Source: an archaeon
GTDB taxonomy: Archaea > Nanobdellota > Nanobdellia > Woesearchaeales > UBA11576
Reading direction: 5' to 3'
Assembly (NCBI GenBank): GCA_020052935.1
Contig: JAGVOD010000060.1
Span: forward strand, 1 to 35,859
Length of the DNA stretch: 35,859 nt
The position numbers and the translations under genes are program-made. Every line of letters starts with the position of its first letter. Position 1 is the first letter of the stretch. The notes beneath the pieces were generated by a model. The model did no database searches and had not been told where the DNA came from. It saw only the letters and a list, made by a program, of their open reading frames with translations. Below, one piece after another: positions 22,044 through 29,491 of this stretch.

Positions 22044-22835
22044 ATGGAAGTCGAGATTATTGAGCAGGACAAGAAGCAGAATCGCATAGTGTTCTTGCTG
22101 AAAGGCTCTTCGCCTGCATTCGCGAACATGCTTAGGAAGACCATCATCGATGAGGTTCCGACGATGGCAATCGAGGATGTCGAGATGAGGAAGAACAGCT
22201 CAGTTCTGTATGATGAGATTATCGCTCATAGGCTCGGGCTTATACCATTGACGACAGACCCTGATGCTTATGTTTTGCCGGAGAATTGCACGTGCAAGGG
22301 AGAAGGCTGTTCTAAATGTCAGCTCCAGCTTTCATTGAAGGCCAAAGGTCCGGGTTATGTCTATGCTTCAGAGCTGAAGTCTAAGGATCCGAAAGTAGTT
22401 CCTGTGCATCAGAAGATGCCTATTGTCAAGCTGATAAAGGGCCAGACCCTTGAGTTGGAGGCAGTCGCAGTGTTAGGTAAAGGCATTGAGCACGCGAAGT
22501 GGTGCCCTGGTCTCGCTTACTACAAGTACAAGCCTGAGATTGAGGTCAAGAAAGGGGTTTCTGACCCTAAGGCAGTCGCTGATTCATGCCCTGTTGATGT
22601 TTACTCTGTCAAGAACAAGGAGCTGGTGATAAACAAGGACAACCTGCTGAAGTGCCACTTGTGCTGCGCCTGTACTGACGTAGACCCTGAGCACATAAAG
22701 CTGAAGGAGATTAATGATGAGTTCGTCTTCGTAGTTGAGTCTTGGGGCCAGCTCTCTCCTAAGGATATAGTGTCAACCGCTGCTGATTTGATGCAGAAGA
22801 AGTGTGATGAGGTGGTTAGGCTCGTTGGCAAGTAA
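22044..22835 (+). CDS. rpoD: DNA-directed RNA polymerase subunit D (Rpo3)
   Basis: 263 residues from ATG 22044, one base after the uS11 stop. The 16 extra track residues overlap uS11 and are rejected. Archaeal counterpart of bacterial alpha/eukaryotic Rpb3, seeding enzyme assembly with subunit L. Motifs: LKGSSPAFANMLRKTIIDEVPTMAIEDVEM and HRLGLIPL. A Cys cluster, CTCKGEGCSKC (~89-99), probably binds metal. A ferredoxin-like insert has DSCPVDVY and KCHLCCACTD, giving CxxCxxC plus a distant CP, enough for one Fe-S cluster as described in some archaeal D subunits. Confidence 0.96.
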   Translation: MEVEIIEQDKKQNRIVFLLKGSSPAFANMLRKTIIDEVPTMAIEDVEMRKNSSVLYDEIIAHRLGLIPLTTDPDAYVLPENCTCKGEGCSKCQLQLSLKAKGPGYVYASELKSKDPKVVPVHQKMPIVKLIKGQTLELEAVAVLGKGIEHAKWCPGLAYYKYKPEIEVKKGVSDPKAVADSCPVDVYSVKNKELVINKDNLLKCHLCCACTDVDPEHIKLKEINDEFVFVVESWGQLSPKDIVSTAADLMQKKCDEVVRLVGK

Positions 22836-22853
22836 CCCCCTCCTGACATTCGC

Positions 22854-22969
22854 GCGGGGGTGCCGGAGTGGTCAATCGTTTGAAATGGTCGCATTTCATC
22901 GGATTAGACGGGTACGGTTGAGGGCCGTATGGCTTAGTGCCTGCGCGGGTTCAAACCCCGTCCCCCGCA
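22854..22969 (+). tRNA. tRNA-Leu(GAG) with hairpin insertion in the D-loop
   Basis: Acceptor GCGGGGG (22854-22860) pairs with CCCCCGC (22962-22968), discriminator A. D-stem CCG/CGG (22863-22865, 22909-22911); anticodon stem TACGG/CCGTA with loop TTGAGGG, anticodon GAG at 22920-22922; class II variable arm GGC-TTAGT-GCC; T-arm GCGGG-TTCAAAC-CCCGT. The D-loop is 43 bases rather than about a dozen: it carries TGAAATG-GTCG-CATTTCA, with ATCG on both sides. Either a non-canonical intron or a retained extension. It lies 18 bases after rpoD inside the ribosomal operon, a position also known for tRNA-Leu in Haloarcula. Confidence 0.88.
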
Positions 22970-23004
22970 TTCATAATCATTGAAAATGGTTTATCGTTGA
23001 TAAA

Positions 23005-23370
23005 ATGGCTAACAGAACAGGTCCATCAAACCCACATCATCAGAATTTGATTGTGGAGCTGAAGAAGAAAGCGATAGTTGACAATTCGCAGTTCTGGAAA
23101 AGACTTGCGACTGACTTGGAGGTTCCTACCAGGAATAGGAGGGTAGTCAACCTGTCGAGGATAAATCGCTTCACCAAGGGGAATGAGTTCATAGTTGTGC
23201 CCGGAAAAGTCCTGGGCTCAGGGGTCATTGACCACAAGGTGACTGTTGCGGCCCTTTCTTTCTCTGAAGGTGCTGTTGAGAAGCTCAAGAAGCAGAACTG
23301 TGAGCTGCTTTCGATAGATGATCTTATCAAGAAGAATCCTAAATTGTCTGATGTGAGGATAATAGGTTAA
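23005..23370 (+). CDS. rpl18e: Large ribosomal subunit protein eL18
   Basis: 121 residues. Archaeal/eukaryotic-specific 50S protein with the uL15-like fold: RTGPSNPHHQNLIVELKKKA at the N-terminus, RNRRVVNLSRINRF, then EFIVVPGKVLGSGVIDHKVTVAALSFSEGA. Standard length. Part of the conserved tRNA-Leu-eL18-uL13-uS9 gene order. Confidence 0.96.
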   Translation: MANRTGPSNPHHQNLIVELKKKAIVDNSQFWKRLATDLEVPTRNRRVVNLSRINRFTKGNEFIVVPGKVLGSGVIDHKVTVAALSFSEGAVEKLKKQNCELLSIDDLIKKNPKLSDVRIIG

Positions 23371-23371
23371 A

Positions 23372-23791
23372 ATGATAGTCGACGCAACAAACCTGATCGC
23401 TGGAAGGCTTGGTTCATTGGTTGCCAAGAAGGCATTATTGGGAGAGAAGATCGACATAGTCAATGCCGAGAAGGCAGTCATATCAGGCAAGAAGCAGGAG
23501 GTATTTGATATCTACAAGAGGAAGGTCTCGATGGGTACCTGGGCTAAAGGTCCTCATTACATACGTTCTCCAGAAAGGCTTCTCAAGAGGATCATAAGGG
23601 ACATGCTTCCTTACAAGAAGGCCCGTGGCATTGCAGCATACAAGAACATAATGTGCTGGGAAGGCATCCCCGAGCAGTTCAAGGGCAAGGAACTTGTCTC
23701 ATTCAAGGAAGCTGATGTTTCAAGGCTTTCAATCGCAAATTATATCTCGATTCGTGATATTTCAAAACATATAGGTGGTAGGGTTGAGTAA
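23372..23791 (+). CDS. rpl13: Large ribosomal subunit protein uL13
   Basis: 139 residues. Early 23S rRNA binding protein. IVDATNLIAGRLGSLVAKKAL at the N-terminus and GPHYIRSPERLLKRIIRDMLPYKKARG are diagnostic. Starts one base after the eL18 stop and overlaps the uS9 start, so translation is coupled. Confidence 0.96.
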   Translation: MIVDATNLIAGRLGSLVAKKALLGEKIDIVNAEKAVISGKKQEVFDIYKRKVSMGTWAKGPHYIRSPERLLKRIIRDMLPYKKARGIAAYKNIMCWEGIPEQFKGKELVSFKEADVSRLSIANYISIRDISKHIGGRVE

Positions 23792-24188
23792 GTCAAAAGT
23801 CATTCATACTTCAGGAAAAAGGAAAAGGTCTGTTGCCAGGCTCACTTTGTCTGCTGGCCAGGGCCTTGTCAGGGTCAATGGTAGGATGCTTGATGTTTTC
23901 GAGCCTAGACTCGCAAGGCTAAGAATCCAGGAGCCATTGCTGCTGGTAGGAGACCTTGTTTCAAAATCTCAGATTAACGTTGATGTCTATGGTGGTGGGG
24001 TCACGTCACAGGTAGATGCAGTCCGCCAGGCCTTGGGTAAGGCTCTTTCAGAGCTGGGCGGCGAGAAGGTAAGGAAGATGCTTGTCCAGTATGATAGGTC
24101 ATTCCTGGTGGCAGATACGCGCTATAAGGAGCAGTGCAAGCCTAATGACTCTAAGGCGCGTGCCAAGAGACAGAAGTCATACAGGTAA
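23784..24188 (+). CDS. rps9: Small ribosomal subunit protein uS9
   Basis: 134 residues from a TTG at 23784. The track uses GTG at 23775, but AGGTGG at 23773-23778 is a well-spaced ribosome binding site only for the TTG. No ATG is available. uS9 reaches the P-site with its basic C-terminal tail, here PNDSKARAKRQKSYR. Other signatures: HTSGKRKRSVARLTL, GRMLDVFEP, VYGGGVTSQVDAVRQALGKAL and LVQYDRSFLVADTRYKE. Overlaps uL13 by eight bases. Confidence 0.95.
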   Translation: MSKSKVIHTSGKRKRSVARLTLSAGQGLVRVNGRMLDVFEPRLARLRIQEPLLLVGDLVSKSQINVDVYGGGVTSQVDAVRQALGKALSELGGEKVRKMLVQYDRSFLVADTRYKEQCKPNDSKARAKRQKSYR

Positions 24189-24249
24189 AATTTGGTAATG
24201 CTCACTTTTTTAGGTTTTTCATATTGATTTTAAAGTTAAAGGTGCTAAA

Positions 24250-24447
24250 ATGATAATACCTATACGTTGCTGGAGCTGTGGAAAGCCCATTGCGCACCTC
24301 TGGGAGGAGTATTCTGCCAGGGTAGCTAAGGGTGAAGCCATAAAGAAGGTCCTTGACGATCTAGGGGTAGAGCGTTATTGCTGCAGACAGCAGCTTATGG
24401 GCCAGGTGGACCTAATAGATGTTGCAGCACAGTTTAAGAAGTTCTAA
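24250..24447 (+). CDS. rpoN: DNA-directed RNA polymerase subunit N (Rpo10)
   Basis: 65-residue zinc-bundle subunit, counterpart of Rpb10, which binds the D/L assembly platform. [19 protein letters not shown] and [16 protein letters not shown] contain the CxxC and CC zinc ligands. Preceded by a good AAAGGTG ribosome binding site. Last gene of the operon; T-rich sequence follows (ttttttgctcatttt), a possible terminator. Confidence 0.97.
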   Translation: MIIPIRCWSCGKPIAHLWEEYSARVAKGEAIKKVLDDLGVERYCCRQQLMGQVDLIDVAAQFKKF

Positions 24448-24732
24448 AAACCTATTTTTTGCTCATTTTGCTTAAATTCTTCTATCTTTTATCACTTTTT
24501 ACTGGTTTAAACGTCTAATGCTGAAGATTATCTGCATTTAGAGCGCCAGATATAAGCGCCATTAGGTGCAAAACCCTAACTTTTAGTTACTTTCTGATAA
24601 GTTTTAGGTATTTTTGTCAAGCAGTATTCTCACCTACCTGTAAGATATGCCAAAACCCTGTGTTTCAACCACTTCCCAATATGTCTAAAGACTCTCACTT
24701 TTTGGTCGATTTTGGCTTGATTTTGGTTGTTT

Positions 24733-24846
24733 CACACTAAAAAGCCAGAAAGCCTCGCCTTTCAAGGCGAGGATGTGTCAGAAACTTTGGTTTCTGATCA
24801 CACCAAGGACGCGCGTCCTTGCTGAATGGCTTTCTGGCTTTTGGTG
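24733..24846. repeat. Four-way palindromic element with ~20-base terminal inverted repeats
   Basis: Ends CACACTAAAAAGCCAGAAAGCC and GGCTTTCTGGCTTTTGGTG pair almost perfectly. They enclose three hairpins in a row: CCTCGCCTT-TC-AAGGCGAGG, TCAGAAAC-TTTG-GTTTCTGA and the perfect palindrome CAAGGACGC|GCGTCCTTG. The shape is a closed cloverleaf. Hairpins of the CCTCGCC...GGCGAGGATGT type also occur at ends of IS200/IS605 (TnpB) elements, so a relic or MITE of that group is possible. No transposase ORF is present. Confidence 0.65.
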
Positions 24847-24850
24847 TTCC

Positions 24851-24930
24851 AAAAATCCGCCTTTCAAAGAAAGTGCACGGACAAGCCACGGGCTTTAGCC
24901 CGTGGTAGTGCGCTTTCGGCGGATTTTTTT
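24851..24930. repeat. Second palindromic element, adjacent to the first
   Basis: AAAAATCCGCC pairs with GGCGGATTTTT. Inside, GAAAGTGC/GCGCTTTC pairs, then CCACGGGCT-TT-AGCCCGTGG. Separated by four bases from the preceding cloverleaf and of the same design with different stem sequences. The final T7 run could also serve as an archaeal terminator. Confidence 0.6.
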
Positions 24931-25300
24931 GACCTGCTTTTCCACGCCTCTTGCGCCATACCCTCAGGGTATGCCCTTTAACCACGTCCTGACCGTGTTC
25001 AATGCCTCTTATAGCCATCTGCTGATCCTCTTCTCACCCAAGCTTGTTTTAGACCCCACCTTCTCCCAGGATTGCACATGTGGCCATATGTCAATCCCGT
25101 CTTAAATGAGTGCCCTGTAACCACCCTCACTTCCAACCCCCTGATCCAGGCACCATCGTAACCTCCCATCCAGACCACATAACAATCTCTTCAAAACATA
25201 TTTGGTAAAATAATCTTTCTAAAAATACTATTACAAAATAACTTTCACAGTACAATTATGGCTCTGTTTTTCTTAGCGGTTTTCCGATCAGTTTTTTTAT
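24931..25300. other. Gene-free stretch, nothing identified
   Basis: Within the ~1.2 kb gap after rpoN. It contains one further hairpin (CATACCC-TCA-GGGTATG, ~24958-24974) and otherwise no RNA gene, repeat or convincing ORF. The small ORFs listed here (24737-25018 minus, 24902-25105 plus) cross the palindromes and show no conserved-looking pattern. From 24448 to 24732 is AT-rich and also featureless. Confidence 0.5.
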
Positions 25301-25545
25301 CCCGAACCAAGTTCGTTCAAAGTTCGGACTTGGCTAAAAGTGCTGAATTCAGCCGTTATAGGCCGTATAAGCAGGTTCGTTCAGGTTCGGACCTGCTCCG
25401 TACCTGATGATGAGCCATATCCACTAAGAATATTCTCTCGACGAGAAAAGTATTCCTCTCGTCGGCGGGTTCAGATACGGATTCAAGCCGTATTCAGTTC
25501 AGGTTCAAGTTCAGTTCGAACTTGTATTACCGCAATATAGGCTGA
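25301..25545. repeat. GTTCA-rich hairpin cluster upstream of coiled-coil gene
   Basis: Two related hairpins share the loop TTCGTTCA(A)RGTTCGGA but have different, still complementary stems: CCAAG/CTTGG (25307-25333) and GCAGG/CCTGC (25371-25396). Further hairpins are GCTGAATTCAGC, CGACGAGA/TCTCGTCG, ATACGG-ATTCAAG-CCGTAT and CAAGTTC-AGTTC-GAACTTG. The pentamer GTTCA or GTTCG recurs many times. It lies ahead of the TATA box at 25614, so it is upstream control DNA, a separate small RNA, or an inserted element. Confidence 0.5.
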
Positions 25546-25613
25546 AAAAAGCGTTTTTTCTGGATGGTCTCAAGTCCGAATCCAGTTCGTACTGAACGTG
25601 AACTAAACAGAAA

Positions 25614-25623
25614 GATTTATATT
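25614..25623 (+). promoter_or_regulatory. TATA box for the coiled-coil/winged-helix gene
   Basis: GATTTATATT lies 40-49 bases ahead of the ATG at 25663, leaving a short leader with a GAGGTG ribosome binding site. Confidence 0.5.
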
Positions 25624-25662
25624 TTTCAACAGTTTTCAGATGTTGTCACGAGGTGTTTAATC

Positions 25663-26739
25663 ATGGCATTTGATCTTTTCGGGGGAAATAAGAAGAAGGA
25701 AGTAGAGCAAAAAATCACTACTTTCTCAGAGCAACTAACAAGGGCTTTTACCCAGATAAAAAGTGATATCAGTTCTGTCAACAGCAAGGTAGACGCTAAC
25801 CAGAATGACCTTGAGGATTTACGTAAATGGATCGATTACTTATACAGGTATAACCAGCACCTTTCTGCCTCAAGCTCCAGGATTGCTCAAAAATACGAAA
25901 AAATAGCAGAAAACCACCAAAAATTACATAGTTCCCATAACGAGCTGCATTCCAGCCACATAAAGACAGCTAAAATGGCTGAAAACCTCGAAAACAGCCA
26001 CCAGGAGCTTTCCAAAGCTATTCAGACCCATAAGAGCGAGCTAAAGAACGAGGTTTATGGCCAGCTTAAGCAGCATAAGGAGATGTCTGAGAAAGAGCTT
26101 AAAGGCCTTAAAACCTGGGTAGATTACCTTTCCAGCCATCTTGAGCAGCAGAAACGCCAGGAAGACGCCCTGAAGCAGGATCTGGCAAAGACGCAGCAAC
26201 ACTGGTCTGAAAGCTATTCTTCGCTCAGGGAGCTTCTAAATGGCCTTAGGAGCGAAAATAATGAGCTTAAGTCCCACTTGTCAAACGTGCATAACGCGCT
26301 GAAAAACAGCCAGGAAGAGCTTGAAAATGCCAAAAATCTGGCAAAATCCCACATACTTGAAGCAAAAAGTGAGATTTACAAGCATATTGAGGCGTCTAAA
26401 CCTGTTGTCCAGCCGCCAGTCTCACAGCTTCAACAGACCCAACCCCTTATCCAGCAAGTGAGTGCTGCTGCCTCAAGCTTCCAGAGGCACATCATCTCTA
26501 GGGTCATGCCCAATAGGAAAGGCTATGTCCTCAAGTTCATCCTCGACCTGATAGGTGAGAACAAGTACTCGACAAAGGAGATTGAGGAGATGGTCGTCAA
26601 TGAGAAGCAGCTTTGCGGCAGGACCTCTTTCTACGCTTATCTCAAGGAGCTTAAGCTTAAGGGCAGGATAAACTACGCAGAGATAGACGAGCGAATGGTA
26701 TTGATAAACACAGACCCGCAGCAGCGTCTTAACCAGTGA
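25663..26739 (+). CDS. Long coiled-coil protein with C-terminal winged helix
   Basis: 358 residues from MAFDLFGGNKKK; the 33 upstream track residues overlap the TATA box and are rejected. Residues ~15-260 are coiled coil rich in Gln, His, Ser and Lys, with an internal duplication (DLRKWIDYLYRYNQHLSAS and GLKTWVDYLSSHLEQQKRQ). A Pro/Gln linker (KPVVQPPVSQLQQTQPLIQQ) leads to a C-terminal winged helix (RKGYVLKFILDLIGENKYSTKEIEEMVVNEKQLCGRTSFYAYLKELKLKGRINY). It could link DNA to a larger structure. No known family recognised. The start MAFDLFGG resembles the short hydrophobic start of the unknown gene at 9540. Confidence 0.83.
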   Translation: MAFDLFGGNKKKEVEQKITTFSEQLTRAFTQIKSDISSVNSKVDANQNDLEDLRKWIDYLYRYNQHLSASSSRIAQKYEKIAENHQKLHSSHNELHSSHIKTAKMAENLENSHQELSKAIQTHKSELKNEVYGQLKQHKEMSEKELKGLKTWVDYLSSHLEQQKRQEDALKQDLAKTQQHWSESYSSLRELLNGLRSENNELKSHLSNVHNALKNSQEELENAKNLAKSHILEAKSEIYKHIEASKPVVQPPVSQLQQTQPLIQQVSAAASSFQRHIISRVMPNRKGYVLKFILDLIGENKYSTKEIEEMVVNEKQLCGRTSFYAYLKELKLKGRINYAEIDERMVLINTDPQQRLNQ

Positions 26740-26770
26740 TTTTTGTGATTTTTCCCTGATCTTTTTCAAA

Positions 26771-26782
26771 AAATTATATAAG
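26771..26782 (+). promoter_or_regulatory. TATA box for leuS
   Basis: AAATTATATAAG lies 24-35 bases ahead of the ATG at 26806, which argues for that start over the GTG at 26797 used by the ORF track. Confidence 0.5.
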
Positions 26783-26805
26783 AGAGACCTAGACGAGTGT
26801 TTGTT

Positions 26806-29424
26806 ATGATGGATTTTGACTCAGTCCAGAAAAAGTGGCAGAAAAGGTGGGAGGAGCAGCAGGTCTTCAAGGCAGCTGACTCTTCTGCTAAGAAGAAGTT
26901 CTATGTCCTTGAGATGTTCCCTTATCCTTCTGGTTCTGGCCTGCACATGGGCCACGCATTCAACTACATCATAGGCGATATCTACGCGAGATTCAAGAGG
27001 ATGGACGGCTTCAATGTCCTGCATCCTATGGGATATGACTCCCTAGGCCTCCCTGCAGAGAATGCTGCGATAAAGGCAGGTACGCATCCTAAGGAGTATA
27101 CTGAGAAGGCGATAGCCAATTTCATAAGGCAGCAGAAGGAACTTGGAATGACCTATGACTGGTCTCGTGTCGTCATGACCCACGACCCTTCCTATTACAA
27201 GTGGGACCAATGGATATTCCTCAAGATGTTTGAGCGCGGCATCACTTTCAAGAAGATGTCTCCTGTGAATTGGTGCCCTAAGTGCAATAGCGTCTTGGCG
27301 AATGAGCAGGTCCATGACGGCAAGTGCTGGAGGCACGAAGATACTCCAGTAGAGATCCGCCATCTTGAGCAATGGTTCTTCCGCATAACCAAGTATGCTG
27401 ACGAGCTCTACGAGATGATCGACAGGCTCGACCTTTGGACACCTGAGGTCAAGGCCATGCAGAGGAACTGGATCGGCAAGAGCTATGGCACAGAGATCAA
27501 GTTTAAGATTAATGGAGAGGTGTGGCCTATCTACACCACGCGTCCGGACACAGTATTCGGCGTCACATTCATGGTCGTATCTGCCCAGCATCCAAGGCTG
27601 ATGGAGCTCGTGACCAAGGAGCAGAAGCGTGAGGTCGAGTCTTTCCTGAAGAAGATCAAGTCGACCAGCGAGAAGGACATCGAGGAGCTTGAGAAGGAAG
27701 GTGCTTTTACCGGCAGCTACGCGATCAATCCTGTGAACAGCGAGAAAGTCCCGGTCTATGCAGGCAATTTTGTTGTTGCTGATTATGGCTGTGGGATGGT
27801 CATGGCCGTGCCTGCGCATGACCAGCGCGACTTTGAGTTTGCAAAGAAATACAAGATTCCGATAAAAGTTGTTATCCAGCCATCTGATTTTGTGCTTGAT
27901 CCAGGTAAGATGAGCCGCGCCTACACGGGCGAGGGGAATCTTGTCAATTCTGGCGGTTTTGACGGTTCTGGGAACCTTGACGCCATTGAGGATATAACCA
28001 AATACCTCGAGAAAAAAGGCCTTGGCAAGAAGACTGTCAACTACAAGCTGAGGGACTGGCTTATCTCTAGGCAGCGCTACTGGGGCACACCCATCCCTGT
28101 AATTTATTGTGACAAGTGTGGCACTGTACCGGTTCCTGAGTCTGAGCTTCCTGTTGAGCTTCCTCATGATGTCAAGTTCGGTGAAGGGAACCCTCTCGCG
28201 ACCAATAAGGATTTTGTCAATACAAAGTGTCCTAAGTGCAAAGGTCCTGCAAGAAGGGAGACTGACACGATGGACACGTTTGTCAATTCTTCTTGGTATT
28301 TCCTGCGCTATGCTGACGCTAATAACAGCAAGGCAATCTTTGATCCGAAGAAAGCCAATTATTGGGTGCCTGTCGACATCTACATAGGGGGCAAGGAGCA
28401 TGCTTGCATGCACTTGATCTATTTCAGGTTCTATACAAAGTTCTTGCGCGACCTGGGTCTCCTGAGCATTGATGAGCCAGTATTGCGTATGTTCAACCAG
28501 GGCATGGTCCATAAGGATGGGGACAAGATGTCTAAGTCAAAAGGCAACGTTGTCCTGCCAGAGGAGATCAGCAAGACGCACGGCATCGATACCGCGAGGT
28601 TGTTCCTCATATCGATGGCATCCCCTGACAAGGATGTGGAGTGGAGCGACGAAGGCATAAATGGCAGCTTGCGTTTTGTCAATCGTGTTGTCTCGTTTGT
28701 GCAGGAGTTCAAGCCTGGAAAGATGTCTGCTGTGAATGAGAGCCGGTTCCACCGTCTTATCAAGGAATACACCGCGGATCTGGAGACGCTTCGTTACAAT
28801 CTCGCTGCAATCAAGCTGAAGGAGATGTTCGTGGCGATCGAGCAGGGCTGCAGCAAGAAGCAGCTTGAGACGTTTATGCTCACGATGTCTCCCATATGCC
28901 CTCATCTTGCAGAGGAGTTCTGGGAGATGCTCGGCAACAAGCCTTTCGCATCAACGCAGAAATGGCCTGCTGCTGATGAGAAGAAGATTGACCTCAAGGC
29001 AGAGGCAGCGGCCGCAACAGTACATTCTACTGTGAGTGATGTCCGCGATATACTTGCGTTGGTCAAGATTGCGGATCCCAAGAAGATAACCCTGCTCGTA
29101 GCTGAGAGATGGCTTTATGATTTCATGAGGAAGATCAAGTCAGAGATTGAAAAGACATACAATGTTGGCGAGCTCATCCGAGCTGCAATGGATCCGAAGC
29201 ATGGCCAGGAGATTTCCAAGATTGTCCCGAGGCTTGTCAAGGACCGCTCTAAGATTCCCGCAGTAGTTACATCTCAGGAAGAGGAGATTGCTGCCTTGAA
29301 GGAAGGCAAGGCAGTGTTTGAGAAGGAGTTCGGCGCAAGGGTCGAGATTGTCGCGGCAGAGTCTAGCAAGGATGCGAAGGCGAAGAACGCTCTGCCTGGC
29401 AAGCCCGCCATAATTGTCGAGTGA
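26806..29424 (+). CDS. leuS: Leucyl-tRNA synthetase, bacterial-type body with atypical C-terminus
   Basis: 872 residues. Attaches leucine to tRNA-Leu. The N-terminus MFPYPSGSGLHMGH carries the HIGH motif in the bacterial style. A Zn-type CPKC module (~160), the CP1 editing domain (TTRPDTVFG, with the GMVMAVPAHDQRD motif), a second CDKC/CPKC zinc pair, and KMSKSKGN follow in the bacterial LeuRS order. Archaeal enzymes are usually longer, with a different editing-domain position. The last ~130 residues (KKITLLVAERWLYDFMRKIK ... FGARVEIVAAES...ALPGKPAIIVE) do not look like the usual bacterial end; they resemble the GKPAIYVE-type ends of archaeal-type class I synthetases and, from memory, some Candidate Phyla bacterial LeuRS. 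Probably acquired by transfer. Confidence 0.95.
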   Translation: MMDFDSVQKKWQKRWEEQQVFKAADSSAKKKFYVLEMFPYPSGSGLHMGHAFNYIIGDIYARFKRMDGFNVLHPMGYDSLGLPAENAAIKAGTHPKEYTEKAIANFIRQQKELGMTYDWSRVVMTHDPSYYKWDQWIFLKMFERGITFKKMSPVNWCPKCNSVLANEQVHDGKCWRHEDTPVEIRHLEQWFFRITKYADELYEMIDRLDLWTPEVKAMQRNWIGKSYGTEIKFKINGEVWPIYTTRPDTVFGVTFMVVSAQHPRLMELVTKEQKREVESFLKKIKSTSEKDIEELEKEGAFTGSYAINPVNSEKVPVYAGNFVVADYGCGMVMAVPAHDQRDFEFAKKYKIPIKVVIQPSDFVLDPGKMSRAYTGEGNLVNSGGFDGSGNLDAIEDITKYLEKKGLGKKTVNYKLRDWLISRQRYWGTPIPVIYCDKCGTVPVPESELPVELPHDVKFGEGNPLATNKDFVNTKCPKCKGPARRETDTMDTFVNSSWYFLRYADANNSKAIFDPKKANYWVPVDIYIGGKEHACMHLIYFRFYTKFLRDLGLLSIDEPVLRMFNQGMVHKDGDKMSKSKGNVVLPEEISKTHGIDTARLFLISMASPDKDVEWSDEGINGSLRFVNRVVSFVQEFKPGKMSAVNESRFHRLIKEYTADLETLRYNLAAIKLKEMFVAIEQGCSKKQLETFMLTMSPICPHLAEEFWEMLGNKPFASTQKWPAADEKKIDLKAEAAAATVHSTVSDVRDILALVKIADPKKITLLVAERWLYDFMRKIKSEIEKTYNVGELIRAAMDPKHGQEISKIVPRLVKDRSKIPAVVTSQEEEIAALKEGKAVFEKEFGARVEIVAAESSKDAKAKNALPGKPAIIVE

Positions 29425-29430
29425 CTCGAG

Positions 29431-29480
29431 TACCGATAAACTGATAAATCGTTGACCGATTACTGATTACCGATTACTGT
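29431..29480 (+). repeat. Short iterated ACCGAT/CTGAT repeats
   Basis: The gap between leuS and the HD hydrolase gene reads as overlapping copies of ACCGATTACTGATT and shorter ACCGATAAACTGATAA. Three ACCGAT units and two CTGAT units occur in 50 bases. Could be slippage product or binding sites ahead of the next gene. Confidence 0.4.
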
Positions 29481-29491
29481 TAAACGGGGTT

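Noticed and set aside
24737-25018. 93-residue minus ORF as a possible transposase (TnpB) remnant
   Set aside because: It is formed mostly from the palindromic elements; no TnpB zinc finger or catalytic motif is present.
27043-28512. 489-residue minus-strand ORF
   Set aside because: Antisense shadow of leuS, whose motifs are unambiguous; the translation has no recognisable domain.
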